This document shows, piece after piece, positions 26,801-34,968 of a stretch of DNA of 41,373 nucleotides. A program made the translations under genes and the position numbers. Source of the stretch: HGM04593 sp964458275 (GTDB lineage Bacteria; Bacteroidota; Bacteroidia; Bacteroidales; Bacteroidaceae); NCBI GenBank assembly GCA_964458275.1, contig CAYWIE010000018.1:1-41373 (forward strand). The letters are read 5' to 3'. The notes beneath the pieces are model-generated. The model had not been told where the DNA came from, did not search any database, and saw only the letters and a list, made by a program, of their open reading frames with translations. Positions within the stretch are counted from its first letter, which is position 1. Every line of letters begins with the position of its first letter.

Positions 26801-27048
26801 CACGTCCATACATCGACGGACAGGATATGCGCACACCCTTCTTCACCTCTTATTCAAAGGAGGGTGAATGGCTGATAGAGGGTACAGGCGTTTCGCCCGA
26901 TTTCGAGGTGGACATAAACCCGTTCGAGGATTACAAAGGCAACGACAACCAGATAAACAAGGCTGTGGAGTATTTGTTGAAAGAGATAGAGAAGTATCCT
27001 TCACTGCCCGGTGTTCCTGCCGACCCGGTAAGAGTTAGAAAAAGATAA
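23815..27048 (+). CDS. Tricorn-like S41 protease with beta-propeller domains
   Basis: A 1077-residue exported peptidase. A signal peptide (about 1-19) is followed by WD40/TolB-type propeller repeats (about 25-560; repeated SPDGK, SWSPDGRW and SPDNNW motifs). A lysine- and glutamine-rich linker (SSKKEGKKQQKQK) is next, then the tricorn C-terminal half: a core helical region with GHAY, a PDZ domain (about 750-840) and the S41 peptidase domain. YSMSDGDQFPHGFR holds the likely nucleophilic serine. Tricorn homologs trim peptides; the signal peptide points to the periplasm. It overlaps the TIGR02757 gene by 4 bp. Confidence 0.9.
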   Translation: MKKILLSLTFALCATILPADEARLLRFPAVGGETIVFSYAGDLYSVSTAGGEAKKLTYGDSYDMFARVSPDGKTIAFTGQYDGNTEVYTMPISGGEPKRVTFTAKVERDNVGDRMGPNNIVMGWTPDGKEIIFRSKWYAFCGTRGLVFKVNAEGGHPVQIPLTECSWCSYSPDGKEFAFNRMFREFRTWKHYAGGQADEIWLNKVGTSEMKKLTENSSQDLFPMWIGTDIYFASDRDYTMNLFKYDTKSGATQKLTDFKEYDIKFPSSSGKYIVFENGGYIYKYTIATGKCEKVNVSFNDINLASRAEFRTISGSVAAMSPDGERVLVKARGDIFSVPARKGAIYNLTNTPGAHERDASWSPDGRWITYFSDKDGEYQLYLMPTERLSALPEAKAATSFKDGYPSSPLWSSDSRFLFFKTDKREVYRYDLSSKSLKRILASNDGNIYDIKLSPDNNWLAYSMPGENDMTRIYILDLSTGKSVPVTLKWFDAGSPRWSEDGKYLFFVSDRTYNINYSSVEWNTSFSKSNHIFVLPLQKDTPLPNEFKADEFVLAGNSAADDGKSSKKEGKKQQKQKDESKVAIDFDGIEERAAVLFDEAGGYSLNGVFDGKLYYSHNGKRKSFDLSTMESKNTELNSVISYFPSTKKALTYGNKIADISNPSAAITVETGKLPMTIDHRAEWNQLFNESWRVFRDGFYVKNMHGADWKVMHDRYAVMLPFVNHRHDLTYLISEMIGEAGVGHAYITSGEAPAPKAVSVGLLGAKFSKDSNGFYRIEHIFEGEDWNSGVKSPLRAPGVNVKCGDYIVAVDGVSLSKYSDIYEALVGKTGMTVALDVNTKSSAEGARRVYVKPIASEQGLAYHDWVMRNIAIVDSLSGGKVGYIHIPDMGANGMTAFTKYYYPQLEKKALLIDDRMNGGGNVSPMILERLQREVYRITMGRNRKGGVVPAEAHYGPKLCLIDKYSMSDGDQFPHGFRKLGIGKLMGCRTWGGIVGITGSRPYIDGQDMRTPFFTSYSKEGEWLIEGTGVSPDFEVDINPFEDYKGNDNQINKAVEYLLKEIEKYPSLPGVPADPVRVRKR

Positions 27049-27078
27049 GATAATTGATTAAGATTATAATTATAGAAG

Positions 27079-29361
27079 ATGACAAAGATTACAAAAGAAG
27101 AGGCACTCAAATATCATGCCGGCAAACGTCCGGGCAAGATAGAAGTGGTCCCTACAAAACCCTATTTTACACAGATGGACTTGAGCCTTGCTTACTCTCC
27201 CGGAGTAGCGGAGCCTTGTCTCGAAATTCAGAATGATCAGGAAAATGCTTATAAATATACCGACAAAGGCAACCTTGTGGCGGTGATTTCCAACGGTACT
27301 GCGGTGCTCGGACTCGGCGACATAGGCGCTCTCAGCGGCAAGCCTGTGATGGAAGGTAAAGGTCTGCTTTTCAAAATTTATGCAGGCATCGACGTATTCG
27401 ATATTGAGGTCGACGAAAAAGACCCCGAAAAATTCATTGCTGCAGTTAAGGCAATATCTCCCACATTCGGCGGTATAAACCTTGAGGATATAAAGGCTCC
27501 CGAATGTTTCGAAATAGAACGCCGTCTGAAGGAGGAACTTGATATTCCCGTCATGCACGACGACCAGCATGGAACAGCCATCATCTCGGCAGCCGGTCTT
27601 CTGAACGCTCTTGAGGTGAACGGCAAGAATATCGCCGATGTAAAGGTGGTTGTTAACGGTGCAGGTGCAGCTGCCATCTCATGTGCCCGTCTCTACGTTG
27701 CTGTTGGCGTGAAAAAGGAGAATGTCGTTATGCTCGACAGCCGCGGTGTGATAAGCGTGGAGCGCACTTCGCTCACTCCCGAAAAGCAGGAGTTCGCGAC
27801 CACACGTACAGATATCCACACGCTCGAAGAGGCAATGGTGGGTGCAGACGTGTTCCTCGGTCTCTCTAAAGGCAATGTGCTGTCGCAGGATATGATTCGC
27901 TCAATGGCGAAAGACCCTATCGTGTTTGCTCTTGCCAATCCCGTACCCGAAATTACATACGAAGAGGCTATGGCAAGCCGTCCCGACGTTCTTATGAGCA
28001 CCGGCCGTTCCGATTATCCCAACCAGATTAACAACGTAATAGGTTTCCCATACATATTCCGCGGTGCGCTCGATACGGCAGCAAAGGCAATCAACGAGGA
28101 GATGAAGATTGCTGCTGTCCGTGCTATTGCCGGTCTTGCTAAGCAGCCTGTTCCCGAAATCGTGAACAAGGTCTACCATGTCAGCAACCTCAGCTTCGGC
28201 CGCGACTACTTTATTCCGAAGCCCGTTGACCCCCGTCTGCTCACAGAGGTCTCTACCGCTGTTGCAAAGGCTGCGATTGAGAGCGGTGTGGCACGCAAGG
28301 TTATCACCGACTGGGATAAGTACAAGGAGGGGCTCCTCGAACTTATGGGTCGCGAGTCAAAGCTCACACAGCAGATACACGACATGGCACGTACCAATCC
28401 CCAGCGTGTGGTTTTTGCCGAAGGCATGCACCCGACAATGCTGAAGGCTGCCGTTGAAGCTAAGGCTATGGGTATCTGTTACCCCATACTTCTCGGAAAC
28501 GAGGAGCGCATAGAGAAACTTGCAGCGGAACTCGACCTCAATCTCGATGGCATTGAGATTGTGAACCTCAGACACGACCGCGAGGCTTCGCGCCGCGAAA
28601 GATATGCAAAACTGTTCACTGAGAAACGTTATCGTGCAGGTTACACATTCGACGAGGCGAACGACAAGATGTTCGAGCGCAACTACTTTGGAATGATGAT
28701 GGTGGAGGTTGGTGATGCCGATGCGTTCATCACCGGTGTATATACCAAATATTCAAATACAATCAAGGTTGCACGCGAGGTTATAGGTCTTCAGCCCGGA
28801 TTCAATACTTTTGCTACAATGCACATATTGAACTCCAAGAAGGGAACATATTTTGTGGCAGATACCTTGATTAACCGTCATCCTTCAAAGGAGATTATGA
28901 AGGATATTGCCCGTCTTTGCGAGAAGTCGGTACGTTTCTTCAACCATACACCTATAATGGCGATGGTCTCTTACTCGAACTTCGGTACAGACAAGAATGG
29001 AAGTGCGGAGGCTGTGCACCGTGCCATCGAGGAGTTGCAGAATGAACATCCCGATTGGATGATAGACGGTGAAATGCAGGTGAACGTGGCGATGGACAAG
29101 GAGTTGCGCGATACAAAATACCCCTTTACCCGTCTCAAGGGACTCGATGTGAATACTCTTGTATTCCCCAACCTTACTTCTGCCAATGCTTCGTACAAGT
29201 TTGTGCAGGCAATGAGTCCCGATACTGAGGTTATAGGCCCCATCCAGATGGGACTGAACAAGGCTATTCACTTTATAGATTTCGAAAGTTCTGTTCGCGA
29301 TATTGTCAATGTAACGGCTGTTGCTGTTATTGATGCTATGGTCAACAAGGATAGAAAATAG
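27079..29361 (+). CDS. maeB: NADP-dependent malic enzyme with phosphotransacetylase-like C-terminus
   Basis: Oxidatively decarboxylates malate to pyruvate. The N-terminal malic-enzyme domain (about 1-430) has DLSLAYSPGVAEPCLEI, NGTAVLGLGDIGALSGKPVMEGKG, the metal site HDDQHGTA and an NADP-binding GAGAAAISCARL. The C-terminal part (about 430-760) is the phosphate acetyl/butyryl-transferase-like domain, regulatory in MaeB and usually not active as a transferase. The 760-residue length is standard. It starts 30 bp after the protease gene, and a shared transcript is possible. Confidence 0.94.
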   Translation: MTKITKEEALKYHAGKRPGKIEVVPTKPYFTQMDLSLAYSPGVAEPCLEIQNDQENAYKYTDKGNLVAVISNGTAVLGLGDIGALSGKPVMEGKGLLFKIYAGIDVFDIEVDEKDPEKFIAAVKAISPTFGGINLEDIKAPECFEIERRLKEELDIPVMHDDQHGTAIISAAGLLNALEVNGKNIADVKVVVNGAGAAAISCARLYVAVGVKKENVVMLDSRGVISVERTSLTPEKQEFATTRTDIHTLEEAMVGADVFLGLSKGNVLSQDMIRSMAKDPIVFALANPVPEITYEEAMASRPDVLMSTGRSDYPNQINNVIGFPYIFRGALDTAAKAINEEMKIAAVRAIAGLAKQPVPEIVNKVYHVSNLSFGRDYFIPKPVDPRLLTEVSTAVAKAAIESGVARKVITDWDKYKEGLLELMGRESKLTQQIHDMARTNPQRVVFAEGMHPTMLKAAVEAKAMGICYPILLGNEERIEKLAAELDLNLDGIEIVNLRHDREASRRERYAKLFTEKRYRAGYTFDEANDKMFERNYFGMMMVEVGDADAFITGVYTKYSNTIKVAREVIGLQPGFNTFATMHILNSKKGTYFVADTLINRHPSKEIMKDIARLCEKSVRFFNHTPIMAMVSYSNFGTDKNGSAEAVHRAIEELQNEHPDWMIDGEMQVNVAMDKELRDTKYPFTRLKGLDVNTLVFPNLTSANASYKFVQAMSPDTEVIGPIQMGLNKAIHFIDFESSVRDIVNVTAVAVIDAMVNKDRK

Positions 29362-29376
29362 TTGTACCGTCAATTA

Positions 29377-29421
29377 AAAAAAGAGTCTCAAAACCGTTAT
29401 ATGGTTTTGAGACTCTTTTTT
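29377..29421. terminator. Bidirectional terminator between maeB and argF'
   Basis: 29377-29395 and 29403-29421 are exact 19-bp reverse complements with a 7-base loop. A runs on one side and T runs on the other give a U tract in both directions, suiting the two converging genes. Confidence 0.92.
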
Positions 29422-29436
29422 GCTTTATCTTTTATT

Positions 29437-30390
29437 CTACAAATCTTCGAGGATTCGTTTCAGAACCACCGTTGCCGAAATCTCGCGGTTGGCAGCTTCG
29501 GGAATGACAAGCGAGCGGGGGCTTTCGATTACATCGTCTGTAACAATCATGTTGCGGCGCACGGGCAGACAGTGCATGAAATGTGCATCGTTCGTTACTG
29601 CCATCTGTCGTTCGCTTACTGTCCATGAGCGGTCTTTGCTGAGGACCTGACCGTAGTTGTCTCCTGTGTATGCAGCCCAGTTCTTTGCGTAGACAAAGTC
29701 GGCGCCTTCAAACGCTTTCATCTGGTCGTATTCAACTTTTGCATTACCTACAAATTGAGGGTCGAGTTCGTAGCCTTCGGGGTGGGTTATCACAAAGTCG
29801 TAGTCGGCTGCGTTCATCCACTCGGCAAATGAGTTGGGTACTGCCTGAGGCAGTGCCTTGGGGTGGGGTGCCCATGTCATCACCACTTTAGGACGTGCTT
29901 TTGTCTTGTGCTCTTCTATGGTTATAAGGTCGGCAAAGCTCTGCAATGGGTGGCGTGTGGCTGCTTCCATTGAAAATACGGGACGGCCTGAGTATTGTAT
30001 GAATTGGTTGAGGATTACCTCGTCGTAGTCATATTTCTTGTCTTCGAAGCGTGCGAACGAGCGTACTCCTATCACATCGCAATAGCTTGCCATCACGGGG
30101 ATTGCTTCGAGTATATGCTCGGGCTTGTCTCCGTCCATAATCACTCCGCGTTCCGTTTCGAGTTTCCATGCTCCTTGATTGATGTCGAGCACAATAACAT
30201 TCATGCCGAGGTTGAGTGCGGCTTTCTGTGTGCTGAGTCGTGTGCGCAGACTCGAATTGAAGAATACCATCATCAGTGTCTTGTTCTTGCCAAGATGGTT
30301 GAACTTGAAGCGGTCGGCTTTTATCTCAAGTGCCTCTTTCACTGCGAGGTCGAGGTTGCCGATATCCTGTACTGTTGTAAAATGTCTCAT
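29437..30390 (-). CDS. argF': N-succinylornithine carbamoyltransferase (ArgF')
   Basis: Makes N-succinylcitrulline from N-succinylornithine and carbamoyl phosphate in the variant arginine pathway of Bacteroidota. The 317 residues have the carbamoyl-phosphate loop FFNSSLRTR (about 43-51) and the HPLQS segment. Pro90 in MDGDKPEH is the residue known to separate succinyl-specific (Pro90, Bacteroides fragilis) from acetyl-specific (Glu, Xanthomonas) enzymes, so the succinyl form is favoured. The gene follows tamB by 37 bp on the same strand. No other arginine gene is in the window. Confidence 0.9.
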   Translation of the reverse strand: MRHFTTVQDIGNLDLAVKEALEIKADRFKFNHLGKNKTLMMVFFNSSLRTRLSTQKAALNLGMNVIVLDINQGAWKLETERGVIMDGDKPEHILEAIPVMASYCDVIGVRSFARFEDKKYDYDEVILNQFIQYSGRPVFSMEAATRHPLQSFADLITIEEHKTKARPKVVMTWAPHPKALPQAVPNSFAEWMNAADYDFVITHPEGYELDPQFVGNAKVEYDQMKAFEGADFVYAKNWAAYTGDNYGQVLSKDRSWTVSERQMAVTNDAHFMHCLPVRRNMIVTDDVIESPRSLVIPEAANREISATVVLKRILEDL

Positions 30391-30427
30391 AACTCTATTC
30401 TTGATTTAAATTCAGATATATTCTTGT

Positions 30428-33400
30428 TTAATAATTGCTTTTCCAGAATTGCCAACCGTCAAAATCGCGTTTGAGCAGAATACCGGCTCCTTGTGTGGTC
30501 AGTGTAGTCTTCGAGAAGTAACGGTCGTTTGTCTTGTTGTATGTTTTCAGGCTTATATTGCCGTTCTTGTTCAGCAGCCATTGCACTTCGAAGTCTCCAA
30601 TGAAATTCTTGTTTGTCATGGGGTTGTCGCGGTAACCGAGATTGCCGTTTATGAGCAGGCGGTTGTCGAGCAGGCGGCCCGACAACATTCCTTCGACCTC
30701 CATGCTGTTCCATCCTTTTTCGCCGGTGGCAAAGTTTCCGGAGATGTTCCAATTGCTGTTGTCTATTATCTGGGACAGCATGTTGTTGAGCTGACCGGAT
30801 ATTGTGTTCGATATAAGCGACTCCATCGCTGTGGATGAGTGGCTTTCATTGCCTTGATTGTTGTAGTCGTAGGTGTAGAACTTTCCTATACCCAGCAGAT
30901 AGATGAACTGCATGTTCAGCTGTTCGGGGGTGTGTATGGCACTCAGAAGCAGCTCTTTTTCCTCTTCGTTGCCGTCGGGCAGTTCTATACCGAATTTTAG
31001 GTTGGGCTTGAATATGGTGCCTGTAATGTCCATGTGGCAATCGACCTTTACATTTTTGCGGCGTTCGGCATCTATGCTGAGGTCGGTGAGCGGTACGGAT
31101 GGCAGTGTGTAGACTGTTTTCAGGTTGAGGTCTGCTTCAAAGGGATCTCCGTTGAATGATACGTCGCTTCCCGAACGTATGTCGAATTCTTTCGGGAATA
31201 TGTCCTGCATGGTGAATTTGTATGTTCCGCGTGTGAGGCCGAGGTTGCCTTGCATGGTGAAGCCTGCTATTTCGTCGTATATGGCATTGACCTTGCCGCT
31301 GCCGTAGACATCTATGTAGTCGTTTGTGGCATAGTTGGTGTAGACACGCAATTGCATGTCGGGGGTAACATCGAGTATGAAGTCGAGGTTAAGCTCGCTT
31401 TTCAGTTTCTTTGTCGGGGCTGAGTTCTGGAACTTTTCTATGTCGTATATCAGGCTTTTGCGTCGTTTGCGGTCGACGAATGTTACAAACTCATCGCTGA
31501 TGTTGCCTTCGGGTGTACTTGCGTTGTATACGAATCTCGAACCGGGACCGGTGGTTACGTTTGCCTTTAGCTCTATTCCGTTCTGGTTTACGTAGAAGTC
31601 GGCATCGCCTGTAACGTATGCTGTTCCGTAGAAACTTTCGTCTCCGAAGCTTGGGTAGTTGAACGCCAACAGGTTGCGGGCGTCTATGTGGAATGAACAG
31701 GTGAAGCGTTTGAGGCTTTGATGGTAGACTCCGCCGTTGACGAAGCCGCCGTTGCCTTTGTTGTCTGTTATGTGGTAGTTGTCGAATCCTATCTTGTTTC
31801 TTGTGAAGAGCAGGGTGTCTCCCAGCAGGTTGTATGTGGTGTTTGTGGGTTTTATCTTGATGCTTCCCAACGGCGATAGTGCACCTTGCATGTTTACGTC
31901 GCGCATGGCTCCCAATATATATAGTTTGCCTGATACGCGGCCGTTGGCTTCGCTGATGAAGCTTGACAGCAGGTGGTTGAGGAATTCGATTCTTGTCTTT
32001 TGTGCCTCTATGCAGATGTTGAGTGTGTCGCGTGCCGGGGATATGAATCCGTCGATTATGGTGCGTGATTCGTTGCCTTCGTGTGCGTCTCCTTTGAGTA
32101 TTATGGCTTGCTCGCTGTCGTCCCAATATCCGTTCAGTGCGAGATCGCCTATAAGACCTTTCTCGAATGTCAGCTCTTTTATGTTAAGGTTGCTGTTGAA
32201 GCGTGGGCTGTCGAGCAGTGAATTTGCCTTTATGTTTCCGGTAACTTCTCCTCCTAAGTTCACGGGGTGGAAGTTTATCATGTCGAACAGGTACTCCATG
32301 TCTATGTGGCGCAGGTCGACATTTATCGTGTCGTCCGGAGTTTTTCCTATTTTCCCGTCGATGTGGGCATATTGGTGATTGCTCCTGAGGGTGAAATTGT
32401 CAATGTCTATGAGGTTGCTCTTGCCGCTTATGGTGGCAGGAGAAAGTTTCCATACGGTGTCGTTCTGGGTTATCTCTGTCTCGTGGACTGCTGCTTTGAA
32501 CTTCAGTTCGTTGCTCTCGTCGCGTTCGAGTGAGAGGTCTATGTCTATATTTGCGTTATTGATAGGGGCATATATGTTTTTCCATCGTATGTTTGTGTGG
32601 GTGGTGTCGTTTTGTATGCTGTTCTGTATCTCTATTGTTGTTTCGTCGTCGGGATTGCTGTTCTCTTCTTCGGGGTCTTCGACGCGGGGTTTGCGAATTA
32701 GCTTAAGCTTGTTCTTGGCTGTTCCCTCTTCGATGTTGCTTGCAAAATCTATGTGGCGGTACTCCTTGTTGCCGTATTCTACTTCGTTGAGAATGGCGGA
32801 GAATCCTATGGAGTTGTAGGCGTCGTTGCAGTCGCCTTGCAGCATCGACGGGCTTTTTATTGTTATGGGGAGGTCGAATATCTTGGTCAGTGTTTCTGTG
32901 TCCTTTATGTTGAAATGGAACACAAAGTTGTTGTTGGCAGGTTGTTGCGGCTCGGACGGAAACAGCGACGGCATTATGCGCGATAGTGCGCACTTGTAGC
33001 TGTTTGCCAATGTTCTGTAATTGTACCTTCCTTTCAGTGAGCCGTTGATGAAGTCTGAGTCGATAATCAGGTCTTTCTCGTTGTCGTATTGTCCGGTTGT
33101 GAGGTGGAACTTGCGTATCTTGTGCTCTTTTTCGGGGGTTGTCAGTGTGAAGTTGTAGATGTTCAGGTTGAGGCGGGCATTTTCGATGTTGTTGCCGAAT
33201 ATTTGGGATTCGATGTTGAAGCCGAATTCCGATGATTCGTGTCTGTCGGTGAGGCCGAGCCTGTTGGGACTGAATGAGTCTATGCGCATGTTCAGTTCGC
33301 ATCGTGGTGTCTCTCTGTTTGCTTCGTATTCGAGAGCCATGCGCACTTGAAGATTCTTGTCGTTGAGGGCGAGCAGGGTTTCAAGGCTTTTCTTTGTGTA

Positions 33401-34810
33401 TTGTCCTTGTATGCGTATGGGCGAATAGGTGTATGACTTGTATTGCAACGGGGTGATGGTTGTGTAGAAGTTGCCGGTGTGTTGCAGCGTGTCTTGTATT
33501 TGTCCGTCTATTGTCGTGTTCAGCCCGCATAGGCCCCAATCGGGGTTGTCTGTTATTCTTCCTATGTTTATGTCTGTGCCTGTCAGTGTTGCTTTGTATT
33601 CGCCGGCTTTGTTCATGTCGATTGCGGCAGCGATGCTTCCTGCTTCGCAGGCAATCTCTGCATGGCATTTGGCTTGTGTGCCTTCTCCCTCTGCGGTGGC
33701 TGTTATGACGGTGTTGCCCAACTGTGTTATTTCTGCCGGTATCTCATTGCCGCCGGTGATGGCTGAGTATATGCTTCGGGCTATTTGTGGGGTGATGTTG
33801 AGAGGATTTATGCTTATGGAGTATTTGTGTCTGTTGTCTGCAAGGGTGCTTATGTTGCCTTTGAACTTGAGATTGAGCAGGTTGTCGTTTGCTGCAAGGC
33901 TGAGGTTCTCTATGTTGGCTCTTTGTCCGGTGCCGTTTAGTGTGATGTTGAACTTGAATGTTTCTGTCAGGTATGCCAGTTGTGGTGCAAATGGGGCGAA
34001 CTCTTCGGGTGAGATGTTGTTGCCTTTCAGTGTTCCGCTGTATTGCAGCTTGTCGGGGGTGTTTTTGAACAGGATGGTCAGTTTGTCTGAACTGATTTCT
34101 CCTTTGCCGAATTGTATGCGGAGGCTGTTTATTCCGGCTTTCTCTTCTGATGCCTCTATTTTTGCTCTTGCTCTTTTGAGCGACAATCCCGATTGTTCGT
34201 CGAATGAGAGCCGCCTGAGGTTGAGTGATAAGGTGTCTGAGGTGAGTGCGCGCAGGGCTACATTCACTTGCAGGTTGTTTATGGATATGTGGGAGGTGTC
34301 GAACTTGTCTGTCCTTGGTGCGTCGAGGATGTCGTAGCTGATTTTCCCGTCGTGTATCTGCACTTGGTTGATTCTGATATCGGGGAGCGGCGCGCTCTCT
34401 GTGGAGTCTTTGCTTGAGAGGATGTCTGCAACGAATTGTATGTTCAATGCTGAATCTGCCGATTGGCGCGACAATCTGATGTCGGGTTGTGATAGCAGAA
34501 GTGTGTTTACTCTGATGTCGTTGTCCTTCAGAAGCGGAATAAGTTCGAAGTTTGCCGATATGCGGGGTATGCAAATCAGTGTGTCGTTGTTCAAATCTCT
34601 TAGCAGGATGGAACTGATGCTCACTCTGTTGGGGAACTTTACCTCTATGTCGCCCATTTGAAGCGGGAGTCCTGCCTTGTCAATCAGTGATTCTGACACA
34701 TAAGCAGCCAGTCGGTGTCCTACGGCATCGATTCTAAGAGTGGTTGAAACTGCAAACAGTATTAATGCAATCGCAACAAAGGAACTTATTATGTATTTTA
34801 ATCCTTTTAT
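30428..34810 (-). CDS. tamB: TamB-type translocation/assembly protein; apparent AUA start
   Basis: A long periplasm-spanning protein that helps outer-membrane protein assembly or lipid transport. The C-terminal DUF490/TamB domain is clear (QGNLGLTRGTYKFTMQDIF, DLNLKTVYTLPSVPLTDLS, PNLKFGIELP, IYLLGIGKFYT), after about 1000 residues of amphipathic beta repeats. The first GTG (34699) would leave a 1423-residue protein without an anchor. The same frame runs upstream to 34810 and encodes a perfect N-terminal anchor (KGLKYIISSFVAIALILFAV). No ATG, GTG or TTG opens it; an ATA at 34808-34810 sits where ATG is expected, after which a TAG closes the frame. The 1460-residue form fits the family. Confidence 0.82.
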   Translation of the reverse strand: MKGLKYIISSFVAIALILFAVSTTLRIDAVGHRLAAYVSESLIDKAGLPLQMGDIEVKFPNRVSISSILLRDLNNDTLICIPRISANFELIPLLKDNDIRVNTLLLSQPDIRLSRQSADSALNIQFVADILSSKDSTESAPLPDIRINQVQIHDGKISYDILDAPRTDKFDTSHISINNLQVNVALRALTSDTLSLNLRRLSFDEQSGLSLKRARAKIEASEEKAGINSLRIQFGKGEISSDKLTILFKNTPDKLQYSGTLKGNNISPEEFAPFAPQLAYLTETFKFNITLNGTGQRANIENLSLAANDNLLNLKFKGNISTLADNRHKYSISINPLNITPQIARSIYSAITGGNEIPAEITQLGNTVITATAEGEGTQAKCHAEIACEAGSIAAAIDMNKAGEYKATLTGTDINIGRITDNPDWGLCGLNTTIDGQIQDTLQHTGNFYTTITPLQYKSYTYSPIRIQGQYTKKSLETLLALNDKNLQVRMALEYEANRETPRCELNMRIDSFSPNRLGLTDRHESSEFGFNIESQIFGNNIENARLNLNIYNFTLTTPEKEHKIRKFHLTTGQYDNEKDLIIDSDFINGSLKGRYNYRTLANSYKCALSRIMPSLFPSEPQQPANNNFVFHFNIKDTETLTKIFDLPITIKSPSMLQGDCNDAYNSIGFSAILNEVEYGNKEYRHIDFASNIEEGTAKNKLKLIRKPRVEDPEEENSNPDDETTIEIQNSIQNDTTHTNIRWKNIYAPINNANIDIDLSLERDESNELKFKAAVHETEITQNDTVWKLSPATISGKSNLIDIDNFTLRSNHQYAHIDGKIGKTPDDTINVDLRHIDMEYLFDMINFHPVNLGGEVTGNIKANSLLDSPRFNSNLNIKELTFEKGLIGDLALNGYWDDSEQAIILKGDAHEGNESRTIIDGFISPARDTLNICIEAQKTRIEFLNHLLSSFISEANGRVSGKLYILGAMRDVNMQGALSPLGSIKIKPTNTTYNLLGDTLLFTRNKIGFDNYHITDNKGNGGFVNGGVYHQSLKRFTCSFHIDARNLLAFNYPSFGDESFYGTAYVTGDADFYVNQNGIELKANVTTGPGSRFVYNASTPEGNISDEFVTFVDRKRRKSLIYDIEKFQNSAPTKKLKSELNLDFILDVTPDMQLRVYTNYATNDYIDVYGSGKVNAIYDEIAGFTMQGNLGLTRGTYKFTMQDIFPKEFDIRSGSDVSFNGDPFEADLNLKTVYTLPSVPLTDLSIDAERRKNVKVDCHMDITGTIFKPNLKFGIELPDGNEEEKELLLSAIHTPEQLNMQFIYLLGIGKFYTYDYNNQGNESHSSTAMESLISNTISGQLNNMLSQIIDNSNWNISGNFATGEKGWNSMEVEGMLSGRLLDNRLLINGNLGYRDNPMTNKNFIGDFEVQWLLNKNGNISLKTYNKTNDRYFSKTTLTTQGAGILLKRDFDGWQFWKSNY

Positions 34811-34837
34811 GCTCTACGGGGTTTGTTTCTCTTTTTG

Positions 34838-34845
34838 CAAAGTTA
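34838..34845 (-). promoter_or_regulatory. -7 box of tamB
   Basis: TAACTTTG (complement of 34838-34845) matches TAnnTTTG. No good -33 element is seen. Transcription would start near 34832, about 22 nt before the ATA at 34810, which rules out any start codon further upstream. Confidence 0.55.
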
Positions 34846-34916
34846 TCTATTTTAGCCGAATCTTTGTAATGGGGAGTGGGCTTTTTATCTAAATTTTATC
34901 TAAAGGGTGGTTTTGT

Positions 34917-34965
34917 AAAGTCAACAGCGTGCGTTAACTGCGATAAATCAAGAGTTGTTGACTTT
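34917..34965. repeat. 10-bp inverted repeat after the helicase gene
   Basis: AAAGTCAACA (34917-34926) and TGTTGACTTT (34956-34965) are exact reverse complements 29 bp apart, starting 3 bp after the helicase stop. It may be a weak terminator or the edge of the AT-rich block; there is no T tract directly after it on the minus strand. Confidence 0.35.
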
Positions 34966-34968
34966 TTA

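Noticed and set aside
33471..34337. 288-codon open frame antisense to tamB, and other long antisense frames at 11.1-13.5 kb and 31.5-34.5 kb
   Set aside because: They are shadows of real genes with biased composition (runs of Ser, Cys, Arg or His) and show no domain, promoter or start signal.
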